64,000 bases of DNA. Origin: Haemonchus contortus. Its lineage: Eukaryota > Nematoda > Chromadorea > Rhabditida > Trichostrongylidae. The first letter of the stretch is position 1; each line of letters begins with the position of its first letter. Location: assembly GCA_000469685.2 (NCBI GenBank), contig LS997566.1:36434420-36498419 (forward strand). Reading direction: 5' to 3'. Below, one piece after another: positions 35,501-48,100 of this stretch. The translations under genes and the position numbers were made by a program. The notes under the pieces are model-generated. The model was not told the DNA's origin. It ran no database searches and was given only the letters and a program-made list of their open reading frames with translations.

Positions 35501-38500
35501 CTACCTATAACATTCGGTATTTCCCGAAACCAGCTCGGGAGCTTGGAATTTGGGAGTGCCTTGTACTACTTGACACAAATCGTCTTTCTGAAATTATAAA
35601 ATTCAAATGCTTACTCAAACTCCGAAATGTGTTGGGAGCTTCTGAATTTTGAAGAACTACGCGGTCCACTCCCTCGATCACACAGCCACGAAGAAGCATC
35701 AATTAGCTAAGTCAAACCAAGGTTTGAACGCTTCCAAAAGATTGAACCACATGAATGCCGTGATGAAATTTTCGAAATCTTCTCGAATTTGTTCTAACCA
35801 GAGATATTATAGAACACACACTAGGATGACTATCAAAACAAACTAACTCCGACTAACAAGAGAGGGGAACTTGCGAAAAGGAAAAGGTTTGGCATAAAAA
35901 ATAAGCCATACTACTACGCGTCGCGCACCTTGAACAAGAAATCGCCAGTATACAGCAATAGCGCAAGGGAGAAACGATAATTCATACCTAGCATAATGAC
36001 AGAAATCATACCTGGTATAATGACAACTCCTCAGCAACTCCAAAATCGGATATCTTTAGTGTGTAATCTAACGATACTAAGAGATTAGCCGGTTTGATAT
36101 CCTTATGAACAATTCCAACAGAGTGGAGATATTCGAGGCTGCAAGACAGTATTTAAAAAAGGGAAAAACAAATTTGTTACCAGAGCAAATACATACAATA
36201 CATAAGACAACCATGACTTAGAAGCTTATTTCTAAAGACTATAAAACATAAGCACCTAGGAGCAATATGCATGAAACCCATGGGAAATCGTGACAATAAA
36301 TTCGAGGGAGTTTAGTTCTCACTCCAAGCACAAAAGACGATATTTTCTTGAAAACGTGCCAAGAACTTACCCCTTTATCAAATCGACGAAATATCGGTGA
36401 GTATCCGCGTCAGAGAGCCTGTTTTCAAAGGATGTATCAAGAAGTTGTTGCACAGAGCCCATGCAGAATTCCATAACCACATAGAGTTTGTTCTTGTTTT
36501 CTCGCCGAAACACCTATGTTGATAATTAAACTTCGTGCTTGCCAGAGATTTACTTAAATGTATATTATCAATAAAAAAGGGAAACCGCAAATCAACACAA
36601 AAACGATGGGTTACAAGAACCAACGGCAACTAACCGATTTAGAAAGATTTAACTCTTCGAATCTTATTCAACTGATTTGGTATCAATTGGTATTTAAAGG
36701 AATTGCAAACAAATTATAGTTTTAAGGATTACCTCAATCAATCGGATGACATTCTCATGCTTTACTTTATTGAGAATCCGCAGTTCTCGCTCCACATTTT
36801 CCTGCCCATTCTGAATCTTCCGTAACCGATTGTGCTTGATAATTTTTACGGCACGTCGTACTAATGTCGTTTCGTCAATGACTTCCTGAAAATGGTCACA
36901 ACACAGCGCCATTGATCCCTTGCTTGATCAAAAACATTGCTTACCTTCACTTTTGCATACGACCCTTCACCAATTTTTGCACCAAAGAGGTAGCCATTAT
37001 GAGATTTCGGGCCTTTTTCAGAGAAAACTTCTTCAACAAACTGAAAGCACGGATGAAACTATGCTAAAGTCAGATGAAACTTAGAATTTTCCTTAAAGTC
37101 CTTAAAATTTAGAAAGCCTATCGTCAAAATCACGAAACAGAGCAGCTGCTCAGCGACTAAAAATCTTCGAGATGAAAGCGGCTGAGATCAAATCTTAGAC
37201 ATAGTAAATTCAGGGGAAAAAAAGTTATATGAAAAAAAGTTTCTTAAAAAGCTTCTCCATCTGAAAGAGTACTCATCCGATACATTGAGGGTGCGAGAAA
37301 GTTGGCCATTTTACCTTTTTTCTTTCACTGCATCAAATACAAGCAAAAGTGATTCACAAGCGGACATTGGGGAATGAAGACGAGGAAAAAAACTTGAAAT
37401 TGAGAAAATGAAGGAAATGACGTACGGAGCATTCCATGAAAGCTCTCACTTTCTCACTTTGAGGATAGGAGATTCTTCCTCAGCGGTTAAGATCACTTCA
37501 CGCGCTGATTCCCTTTGAACGAAAGGCAAAAGAAGGAACCTCTCATGAACCTTCCCCCATCTACCACTTCTCTCTTTCCACATCGAGGAAGGTTATCAAA
37601 TCGGTAAAGGTATCTATACCAAAATTATGAGGTGAAACTATTTGGCCTTCACTGTGGGTTTTCGAAATTTTTTATTATCTTGGCGAAAAGGATCCTACAT
37701 AGCATATGTAGAATAATAGGTTGTACAGAAGAAAATATTGTTAGCGCTATTCACATACACTTAGGGAAACCTGCTCGAATTTAGGGCTGAACCATTAAGG
37801 GAAAGGAAAAACATGTGCACTTGCGCAAGATCATTTTTAGCACATAATCATTTCCCAAAGTCTCAATCTCCCAACCATAACTACAAGTTCCCGAAGCAAT
37901 AATTAGATACTAAGGGGACAAGAATATAGAACGCAAAGCCTTTCAAATGGGTAGTGACTCAAGGCCTATAGATGTCATAGAGAAAAAAGAATACCGAGAA
38001 AAAAATCATATGAATAGGACGAATCAAGCAACCAAAGAAATTTTGTTAAAATTCAATATGAAAGGATCTTTCAAGCAAGAAAACATACCGATCCTTCATT
38101 GAGTGGTGAAAATAACAATCCTTGACCTGCGATAATAGACTGCACTCGTTCAACAGACAACCCAACATCTGGATCCACATCAGCGAACTGAAATAGAAGG
38201 TAATTAAGTATAAATTAGTTTAATAGTACTAAATGGTGAGAGCTCTACTTTACAAACAATTGCGTTAATTTACAAGTATAATAGAGTGGTCGAAATGCAA
38301 TACTATTATATGTATTCGCAACAGATATTGGCCTTTAGCGCCGAAGTAGGCAAATCAAATGAGAGTCGATTTCGCTCCACAACAGGCTCCGTTTCTCTAA
38401 ATGAGCCGCTCAACCAACGCGGCTGAAAATGCGACAAAAGGTTACCCGTCGGCAGTTCCTGCGCACAATGAAAGCTCGAAGGATGAGGGAAAAATATATT

Positions 38501-41344
38501 AAATACCAAACTTTTTAAAAAGGGAAGTCTTACACAAATTCAACGTGAAGGAGTCCGACAACAACAATTCAAGATTTCCATCCTCTACCAATACTACCGT
38601 TGTCTTAGCCAAAATATTAATTTGATCCCAATTCATAGTCTTCATGATAAAAGAAGGAAGGAGACAGAACATAGAACGCAAATGGTTCTATATCGAGCAG
38701 AAAACTAGTTTTCTTATTCTCGAAGGAATAACCTGAGCTGGAGTTAGAAGGAAACGATAACCAGGGAAGGAGTGAAAAGGAGATTTACAGAAATTATAAT
38801 AGCCTCCAGATACCATAATGAAAGAGGCCTGACAACGGTTTCAAAACAGTTCACATCAAAACAAACACTTAAAAACAATAGGACCGAGAAGAGGCTTCGG
38901 TTCAATGGCAGTTGAAGCCATATGCTTGATGGAGAAGGATCACTTCAAATAAAATTATCATCTCCGGAGGATGATCAACATTATTGCCTCTTTCTTACTG
39001 TCTGGACCTAGTCTCAGAACACTCTCACCACAACTGCCTGTACTTTAGGAGGCCCGTTTCTTCAGCGCAAGTTAAATAGACAGTTCATCGAAGATACCAC
39101 CCAGTGCCGTTCAAAGCTGTCGTTGAGAATATGCAAAAGGAGTGAAAGCCACAAAGTCCCAGAAGTCTCTTTATCAGTAACTAACTCCCCTTTCACCGTT
39201 ACATACTAGATTATCCATTATGATTCGGCCGAGAAAAAAACTTTGAAAGCAAAAATTATATCCCGAGAAATTATGAGGGCAACAAACAAAACTACTGACA
39301 ATTTTCTTTCGTAGTATTTGATGGTGTAGCAAAAATCACTTGTGTCAATCACCTCTTCGCTTTCTGGTCCATGGAGATGCCACATATGAATGCTATGTCT
39401 AAGATCGTTGTACTCGTCATCTTCTTCCGGTGAGTCTTCACCACCTACCGAAAGCTTCTGAAACATTGTATATAGGAATTAATGAGATTAACCAATGCGA
39501 CAACAATTAGAAAACGAGTGAACTGAAATTGAACTGAACAACAAATACTTGGAATTGAAAAAAAAAATCTGAAAAAAAGATTAGGAAACAACAATAGCAG
39601 TTCAGAGCACTGTATTTGTCTATTTACTCGACTGGGTCGACCTTCGACGAGTTGGGTTATGGCACGAGATGTTGGCCCATTAGTTCTACGAAAATGCGAC
39701 CTATTGATAAACTTATGAAGCACTAGAATCTTCAGAAACTCTCAAATAGAACCTCTTCCATCATCTCTTCTCCCTGGCCTAATACCGCTCTTGCAATGCA
39801 CACCTGTCTCGGCACGTACTTTCTTTTTCACCTGTTTTTATCGAAATGGTGCCCTTTGATAGTCGCGAGTAAACACTTACGTAAATGTGCTTTGCTCTCA
39901 TCAAAAATAGTGCAACAGAACAAAGTATAGACTAGATTTTGTAGTTTCTTTGAAATGTTGTAAAACAAAAAAATCGTCGCTGACTACCTCCGATAATCTG
40001 AACCTTTTTGTTAACAAAATCAATTCCAAAGACAGTAGGAAGATGAAAATCGGGAGGATCCAACGTAGTAATGCAGACTTCAACCTTGAACAACAGGTAA
40101 TAGCAGTTCCTTATAAAGTCGAAATTGTACGGTTCTTCACCATAGTAGAACTGGAGAGATTGTTTTCAAAACCAAATTTACTAGAGTCAGCTCCATTTTA
40201 TTGCTTCGGTAGCAAAATCCCGTATCAAGAGAGCTTTATCTTGATATATGATAACGCTACCCATCTCGAGAAAGTATCGCGCCATTGCAAAATCTAGGTC
40301 GTAAAAATTCCTGGGACGTGTAGCATTTGCAAAACGCCTATTCTCGAAAACTTATATGGTCTTAGAATAGAACGGATCACGATGATAAAAAAACAACTTA
40401 GTATCACAGAAAATTTTTACCCTACTTTACCGTCGAAGTTATGATGCACGACTACCAAATTGCTGAAACACTAACAAAGCAGAGTTGGCTACCTCTGAAC
40501 CCCTTCGGCTTCTGAAATGTCCCAAAACCGTCCTTCACTTGTGACAAAAATGTTTTCAAGGGTCGAAATTCCGATCACAGCAATTAGAAACCCGAACTAT
40601 AGTCATCCGCTTTGAATGCTCTTCTGTGGCGTAATAGAACCGGAGAAAAAATAAACAATAATAGTGATTCCATCTGATAACGACAACAAACAAATAAATA
40701 GACGATACGTCGGAATGCGTCACATAAATCAGAAAAAAATGTGAACGTTTGAAAAACACTCAACTAGATAGATGATTCAGAGTATTATCAAGATAATTCA
40801 AATAGACACCCATTGGAAAAAGAAAAAGAAGAAAGAAAAATATATAAATAGGTATATCATCAAAAGCTCGAACGTACCAGCTGATTTGATGAGCTTTGTG
40901 GCAAAGGCTGAAGTCCTTCTTCATCAACTTCAGTTCTGACCTCAATGTATGGAGATGACGATGTACGAGCATCCGTTTGTGATACTTCCTCAATAACGTC
41001 ATCAGCTATTTGCAGCTGAAAGAAGATGGTAGAAATATCGAGAAAAACCGAAAAAGGTCGCAAATATGATTCCCGAAGTACTACATGACTGAGCTATTTT
41101 GGGCTAGAAGATCGGGAAATACGTTTCCAGCAAAAAAATCAAAAATCAAAAATCCAGAAGTATCCGAAGCAGATGAAACGCAAAGACCTTCCCTATCGAT
41201 GAAACTTCTGCTAATGATGAAAACTTGTAAAGTAATAAATAGTGCAACTGAAAAAAATGCACATTCAACAAAAAAAAAAGCCAAAGATGAGAAATTAGAA
41301 CAAAAACTCACGTCGATTGCTGGGGCTAGAACCCCCATATCCAT
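29537..41344 (-). CDS. par-4: PAR-4/LKB1 (STK11) serine/threonine kinase, with an apparent frameshift
   Basis: Fourteen exons: 41312-41344, 40878-41015, 39353-39457, 38089-38187, 36945-37040, 36733-36885, 36371-36513, 36012-36138, 35505-35587, 35358-35438, 35212-35294, 33340-33433, 32458-32584 and 29537-29775. If the frameshift is ignored the protein is about 532 residues. LKB1 is the master kinase of AMPK-family kinases, acting with STRAD and MO25; in nematodes it sets embryonic polarity. Residues 1-125 are acidic and variable. The kinase domain has GEGSYAKVK (149), the ATP lysine in RRAVKIIK (171), [10 protein letters not shown] (catalytic Asp 269), DFGVAEE (287) and APE; HKD is the LKB1 form of [16 protein letters not shown] and RPLTVYP are also LKB1-like. 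Exon 10 is 81 bp where phase demands 79. The 5' limit of exon 13 (32584 or 32640) is uncertain. An acceptor TTCCTTCAG at 41362 leaves a 17-base leader, fitting trans-splicing. Confidence 0.93.
35399..35404 (-). other. apparent 2-bp insertion in par-4 exon 10
   Basis: The plus strand reads CAGTGTGTAAC where the kinase reading frame needs CAGTGTAAC. The extra GT changes CGVT-LYN into CGVT-HCTI followed at once by TGA, truncating the kinase before its substrate-binding lobe is complete. Exons on both sides are phase-correct and intact, and no alternative GT-AG pair nearby restores the frame. The insertion lies in a GTGTGT dinucleotide, a typical place for replication slippage and also for assembly error. 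Confidence 0.75.
38306..38422 (-). other. candidate alternative last exon inside par-4
   Basis: Between par-4 exons 3 and 4 a strong acceptor (GTCGCATTTTCAG) opens a 38-codon frame ending in TAA. It starts [18 protein letters not shown] and is GC-rich compared with the flanking intron. It begins in phase 0, as does the exon it could replace, so splicing exon 3 to it would give a short kinase-less isoform. A second acceptor 33 bp upstream would extend it in frame. It could also be chance. Confidence 0.3.
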
Positions 41345-42120
41345 CACATACAATGTGACCACTGAAGGAAACCCGTGTCTAAAATATCCAAAATAATTGG
41401 AAATCTAATGGAGCAAACAAAATAAATGAAATCAGCAGAAGAAAACTCACAATCACCCGTGTCAAATCTTTGGTCGCCGATCTAACTTGCTAACGTTTCA
41501 CATGAAAATCAAACTGATCCTGAAGACTGAAAAAGGAATCTAGAAAAGAAAACCGTGACATAAATACGAAACAAATTCAGCACGAAATAGCAATACCACA
41601 AATAGCAAGCGGAATAGTACCGCGACGATCATTGATTTGAAATCAAAAACTGTTTCATTTGATGAAATTTGCATAACATTCCAAAATCACAAACAAGTGA
41701 AATGCTAACAACATACACAACCATCAAAATTGTGAACGCTACATAAACAAGTCATTTCAGCTCAAGCACTACATAAGAATAAAAAATACCAGTAATTCAG
41801 CATTCTTTCCAATAGAACAACTGGAATACGCTTTCAAAGAAACAACAAAACCCTCCAAAGAACGAAATTTTGGCACCTAAACGACATGCAAAAGATTTTT
41901 GATTCAATGCCCAGGAATGCAGAAAAAAACCCACCACAAACCCATAAAAACTCTATATTAAAAAAATGCAAGTGAATACAAAAAATATGTCCAAGAATCG
42001 CAAAGAAAGCCTCTAAATCTACAGAATTTCCCCGAAAAAAGTCAAAAAGTAATTATACATAGACCTGCATAACAAGTCAGTAGCTTCGCATTCGATTTCT
42101 CACAGTGCTTGCGAAAAATT

Positions 42121-45100
42121 TTAATCTAATTCTATATCCATTTGGCCGTCCGGAAGTAGCGGGACATCACTTGAGGGAACCTGCAATGAAAATTAAGTTC
42201 AAGAATGAATTTCAACCACTTATAAGTTATTTCAAAACATATGCCAGGATTACGAAAGACAACAATGAGCTGCGAGGCTACTGACATGTCAGTGGCAAAA
42301 AAAAATAGCCGTCGCAGCCACTGTCACTGCAAGCTCAAAAATGTAAGGATGACCAGCGTGCATCCAGTAAATGGACAGAGAGAGCTAGTGAGAGGAGATG
42401 GGACTAGGCCATAGATAACCGAACTGCTAATTATCCGGCCGGCAATCTCACTCTTCTCATCACTGCGCTGATTTGTAGCATCAAATGTAGTAAAGCCAAC
42501 TTGAGCTTTTTTCAACGACAAAAATTTACTGAGCCTTTTTTTGACCATTAGTTCTAATTATCCTCTGGATATTTAAGATTCAAAAGAAAAATTCAATTGA
42601 GCATTCTTCAACGTTCTTCTAAATAGTATAGTGTCTACATTCACATTAGATACAGACACTCAGAAACAGAATGCGGTTAGAGAATCCACGAAATGTTAAA
42701 GCAGACAAACGATCAAAAGCCAAATTGTGTTTCTTACAAGGAAACCCACGCCAACAAGCATCTGCTTTGCTCGATATAGAAGGGAATGGGAGCGTTGGGA
42801 AACTCCTCTACTATCATATATTATAGCTCCGATATTGCTCAGCTAGATAATCGCCTTACTTATCCAAGGCTTTTAGCACCACTTCACACAAACATGCTCC
42901 CATTCGAAGTCATAAAAACAAAATCAACACAATCAATTCCAAGTAGCTCATGTACTCAACACAAGGATCTAAAATCGATACCCAATAAAATCGAATAACC
43001 CAAAGAAATTTAAGAGGCAACTTGGTAAAATTGAACGGATAAACCTATACTCTAGGAAAAAAATCGAATCTATTGCAGGATGCACTTGCCCTACGCATTC
43101 CTCCTCACATTAAAAGTAGGCAGTAGGCAAAGTAGAAGAATTATTTGAAATGCTAATTTTTCAAAAAAAATCACAATACAAACTTCGTCTTTGAAGTTAG
43201 AAAAAAGAGGCAATTCAGTGGAGAACAAAAATTTCAGTCAAATCCAATAGCAAAATGTAGGAATCATCTTTGCAACTAGCAAAATCCGGATGTAGATATT
43301 GGATAGACACATACTTACCTCTATTTCTCCTTCAATCCAATCGCTATCAGCCGGATACAGCTCTGGCACTTCTTCCTCCAGCAACGGTGGTTTGTCGTCA
43401 TAATATCCGGGAGCCTGGAACTTGCATTTTGACAGGATCATCTGAGAAGGTTTATAGGTAATACAGTAGCACTGAAGCGATAAAAGAGAAATGTTGTCGG
43501 GGTCTCGAGGGAGTGGAGAGATCAATGGTAGTCACCGGTCCTGTTCCTGGGTGAGGTCGTATACGGTGGCGTCCCTATTTTGAAAACAACAAGGTAGGGA
43601 GGAACGAAAAGTGAGAAACAACGAAGTTCAAAGTCATCCAGATAATGACCCTTCAAAAACATGCTCTCAAGAGGGCAGTAACAAACCTTACAGATAGCCT
43701 TTCAGAATAATAAGCACGACTACTGTAAGAGGCAAGCTAGCTGCTCACTTACGATTAGGAAGTAAGCAAAAAAACAACATTCGAGTAGGAGCTAACAATG
43801 ATCTTCAACCGTATCACCGCAAAACCCAAAGAAAACTAATATACGCGCCTGTTACAGAGTTTAAATACTCAATTGCCAAGGACGTCACAGATAATGGAGC
43901 CGAGCCATGTGACGAACGGAGGACAACAACTACGGCGATTAAAAGCGGCGTTTTGTACAGTGAACGACAATTTATCACTTGTTTTATAGTGACGTTCCTC
44001 GAAAACTGCAGAGATAAGTAGCACACAATCTCACGAGGCCTAGACAACGAAAAAAAGGGCGGTGAAGAAAAACTGGAGCGATATTTCCTGGTTCTGAAGA
44101 TTTAACCCTTTCAGGATGGTACTGTATTTTAATAAATACTGAAAAATTTGTCTCCCTACCCTTACCATTCATAAGCTCTACCAGCGGCTCTGACCGGGCT
44201 TTCGGCACGTAATCGTAGGAGAAAAATTAAAATAATACCGCTGCAATGATCTCACCTGATGAATGACTCGCCGCGGAACAGCAACTTTAGCGACACTGGG
44301 GCGGAGTTTAATTGGCTCTTTCATAAAGTCCCTGTCTGTAGTGGTTGAAGGGACTTTTGGGCGCAGTTTGATAGGCTCCTTCATGAAGTCTTTATCAATG
44401 TTTTCGGCTTGTAGCAGTGGTGGTGAGTCACGTGCATCCACCACTTTTATTGGTAAAACTGTATTTCCTGCCAACACTGTTGCACCAGTAGGACGTCCTT
44501 TGACAAACTGCACTCTTCGCATGGGGCCATTCTGGCGGAATCCATAACCTGTCAACATTCAATAATCGTCAACATTGACTAATACTTGTACTAACTACCT
44601 AACTATTACTCGAACAATTAAGTAAGGCTTACTTTCTACTAAAATTTTCAAAAATTAAATTTGAAAAAAAAATTTTAAAAAATTCCAAGACTAAAAATTT
44701 CAAAATTTTCATACGCATTCGAAATTGGATGAGGTCGTTGCTACATATTTGAAGAATCGGAATGTATACAAACAAGTCAAAAAGTCGTACCATATTCGTC
44801 ATCTACCAAAAATCTGTCCAGCTCGTTGTCAGGGAAGGAAAATGGGATACGATCCGGTTGACCAACATACCTAGAACATAGCAAACTGTCGAAGTTGTTC
44901 AGTAAGATTAGAAAGACCTTATGTATCACCAGAAGTCATGATCAATCTTTCAAGAACAGAAAAATTCGCTGCCTTTTCCCTTCAAATCACTTGACGAAAG
45001 ATAACTTGAAAAAAGCAACATTTCACCTTTTTTACCTATGAAACATTTCAAGCACACATTCCATATATTTTAAGTTGCGACGAATTGCCGTCCTCTTCAT

Positions 45101-48100
45101 TACGTTACGCATCAAACTTCAGTAGGAACATGAAGATTTTTGGTGAACAATCGCACAGTAATGTTTTGACCCTCTCACGCCTTTCAGCAAACAATCCCAC
45201 CGTGTTTATGCCCGATATTGGCTAACAACCTCAGTAGGAGATAAAGGATAACGAGCTCTCCTCCATAATAGGTTGGCATAAAAATATCTGGTCACTCACT
45301 TATTCATGAAGCGAAATTTTCGAAAACTATTCTGAATCGTCCTCTGTATAATTATTGTTATACTAACTTATGCAAACTTGTCATTGTAAAACTAGTAGCT
45401 GGTATATCAAGGATAGGCGATGACCTAATTATAAAAAGATTGCCATAGAATTATGCTGCTACCATGGCTTCAGAAATCTCAGATCTGAATGGAACCGACT
45501 GCTCCAGCTCGACAAATTCAGAAAATACGCCATGCTATAAGAAACGTATGAGAATGAGGCCTTCCGCTGTCTAATAGGACAGAACAAAGATTTGGTTTCG
45601 TAGCTTCAAAGATTGTGACTTGAGCTTGAGCGACAAACAATGACCTGGTTGGCTGCTCATGATGAATGAAGAGCGCCCTTTAAATTCATTCAGCATCTTT
45701 TATTTATCTCTGGACACGTGGATATACATCTGCCAGTGCAGGAAACCGTGAAGAGAAGGATCTCGGGTGTCATAAATGTCATTTGGTGTACTACATACAA
45801 CTGTAGTATAATCGTATAACCATATTCATCGCCTCAGAAATATGGAGCATGGATAGTTCATAATTTCAAGGAGGAAAATTGACAATAATGGCGAAAGAGT
45901 GAGCGACGAGATGCTTTTCGATCAACTGAACACATGGCGGGACCATAGAAGTCACATACGGTGATGTATCGTGATTACTCCCAATTTGCCCACAACCAGC
46001 GAAAATCAAAAAACCATTTCAAAGATTGAATTGAACAAACGTCGGATTTTTCGAAGATTAACAAGTTGCGCCTGCATACATCTGTTCAAAAAAGCTGATA
46101 GCGTCGAAATTGAGATTCTAAATTTAACGGGAACAAAGCTGCATTGTATCAAAATTCAGTGGATCAGCAACTTGAAGTGTTGATAAAAGCTACATCAACT
46201 AATATTTTCGTTTTGATCGAATGGGTGGAATTCAAGGATAGAAAAAATTCTACATCCCATATCACTATATACATCTGTGAGGATTCAAAGACTATCCCGA
46301 TACCGAATGGAAGTTGGATACATGGCGCATCAAAAAAAACTTTGAGTTGGTTCAATCCACACTGTCTCTTAATCAATTCAATCCAAGCAAGAAAAATCCA
46401 ATTATTATGAAAGCTGCTATTAAAATATTCAAATTGTTAGATGCAATAAGACTCAATACTGCAAAATCAGTACATTATGAAGTTTACAAGCCTATATGTG
46501 CCTTAATCAAAATTGACAGAACAATTATAAATTGTATTCCCATAGCATTAAGTGAGCATTAAGTAGTTAACATGAACATGGGCGGAAAATACAATCACTT
46601 TTTTTTACAAAAAAAAATATTCAGTTATATATTGCTGAAATATAAATGCTTAGAGTTCACGATTAACGACAATTTTGGGAAATCCAGATTATGATGAAAA
46701 ATGGAAGACAAGAAGAACTCAGTAACCTTTTTTTATTGTGAACCGTGCCTTTAAGTAGCCCGTCTACAAAATGTAAATAACTTTAAAAAACAAGTGGTTA
46801 CCCTAGTGAATGTAGAGAATTTATAAAACAATGCATGGTTAGTGAGTCGCCAAATTTAAACTTTCGGAAAGGTTTGGCAATACATAAAAGGAATGAATAG
46901 TTTTGCTAAGACGTCACGAATCATCGGATCAAAATCGGCCGCTGCCAAAACTTTGGTCAGCCACGTGAGCGCGGGAGAGTGAGAGTGTAAAGGAAAGGCA
47001 CGCCTGGATCTTGATTGCCTGGCCACTGACTTTGACAATGCATCAGAGAACACACACGATCTGCCCATGAATTTTTTGCCAGTCTTTCTGAAAGTCCCAC
47101 AAAAAATGGCCCCTATCTCTTATTGGCGTAAACATCCATCCATTATACCAATTTCAGCTGCAGCAACAGGTCAGTCACGCACCCGTAGTGATTCAATAGA
47201 CCCAAGGTGCCATTGAAAACTAATCGAAATCCGGAGTCGTTTGATGGGGATAGCTGAATAAAAGCTGGCACTCCGACCAAACATTTCTTCCCTACCGAGG
47301 CCCCAAAGGAGGTGACCTGTCTTAGGCACTAGTTGTTAATTAAACATGGACATCCAAATGAAAACCAAATGGATGTTTTCAATAATAGCATTTCACAAAC
47401 AATGTCATTCACGAATGGAATCTCGAGCCCTCCATGTTTACATTGTTTTCCTGTGTTGGTCCTTAGATATATGCAAGAATGGGATTCTCGAGTTCAACGT
47501 GCCCTTTTTGGAATATGCCAAGTATCCAGATTTTCTCATAGAAGCGATCGTTTTAGGACATGCACTCCATTTTCACTGCCAAGCATACGAAGAACTGCTA
47601 TCACAAGGTTCATAAACCTCCGTAAAAGTAAAGTGTCGATCGAAGCTCCTCAAAGAAAGTCAAAGACTGATTAGTTTGAGATGCTGAAAGCTCTTAACAA
47701 TTGCAGAAAGCAAGTAATTTTGAGAAAAACTTTCTGAGAAGAAATTGATTGCATTAAAAAAACCTTCATATCAGAGCCGTGATGCAGAAATCTAAAGGTG
47801 TCCGTCAGTCTCAAGTGTATGAAATGTCCCTCTAAAATTGCCAGTGTGGCGCCTGTGATGGTAGAACACGTGCTGGGATGGTCCTAGGATAGATCCGATA
47901 ACAGAAGCACTGGACCTCTAAGCTAATTAACCACTCTCTATAAACCAAGTTCCAAAGAAAAGATTGTGGACGTGATCAAAAGGAATGTATAAAGTTGCAC
48001 AGAAAGCATCTGCCGGCAATTCGCTGAAGTCCAAAATTCTCTCGAGTTTTCTGGATGTTCCCAACATATCCGGCCACCTCTTCCTTGCTTCCTCAATCGT

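Noticed and set aside
42121..43414. Separate small acidic protein gene
   Set aside because: Phase-perfect joins from the fingers through 44.8, 44.5 and 43.4 kb show these are the last exons of the zinc-finger gene.
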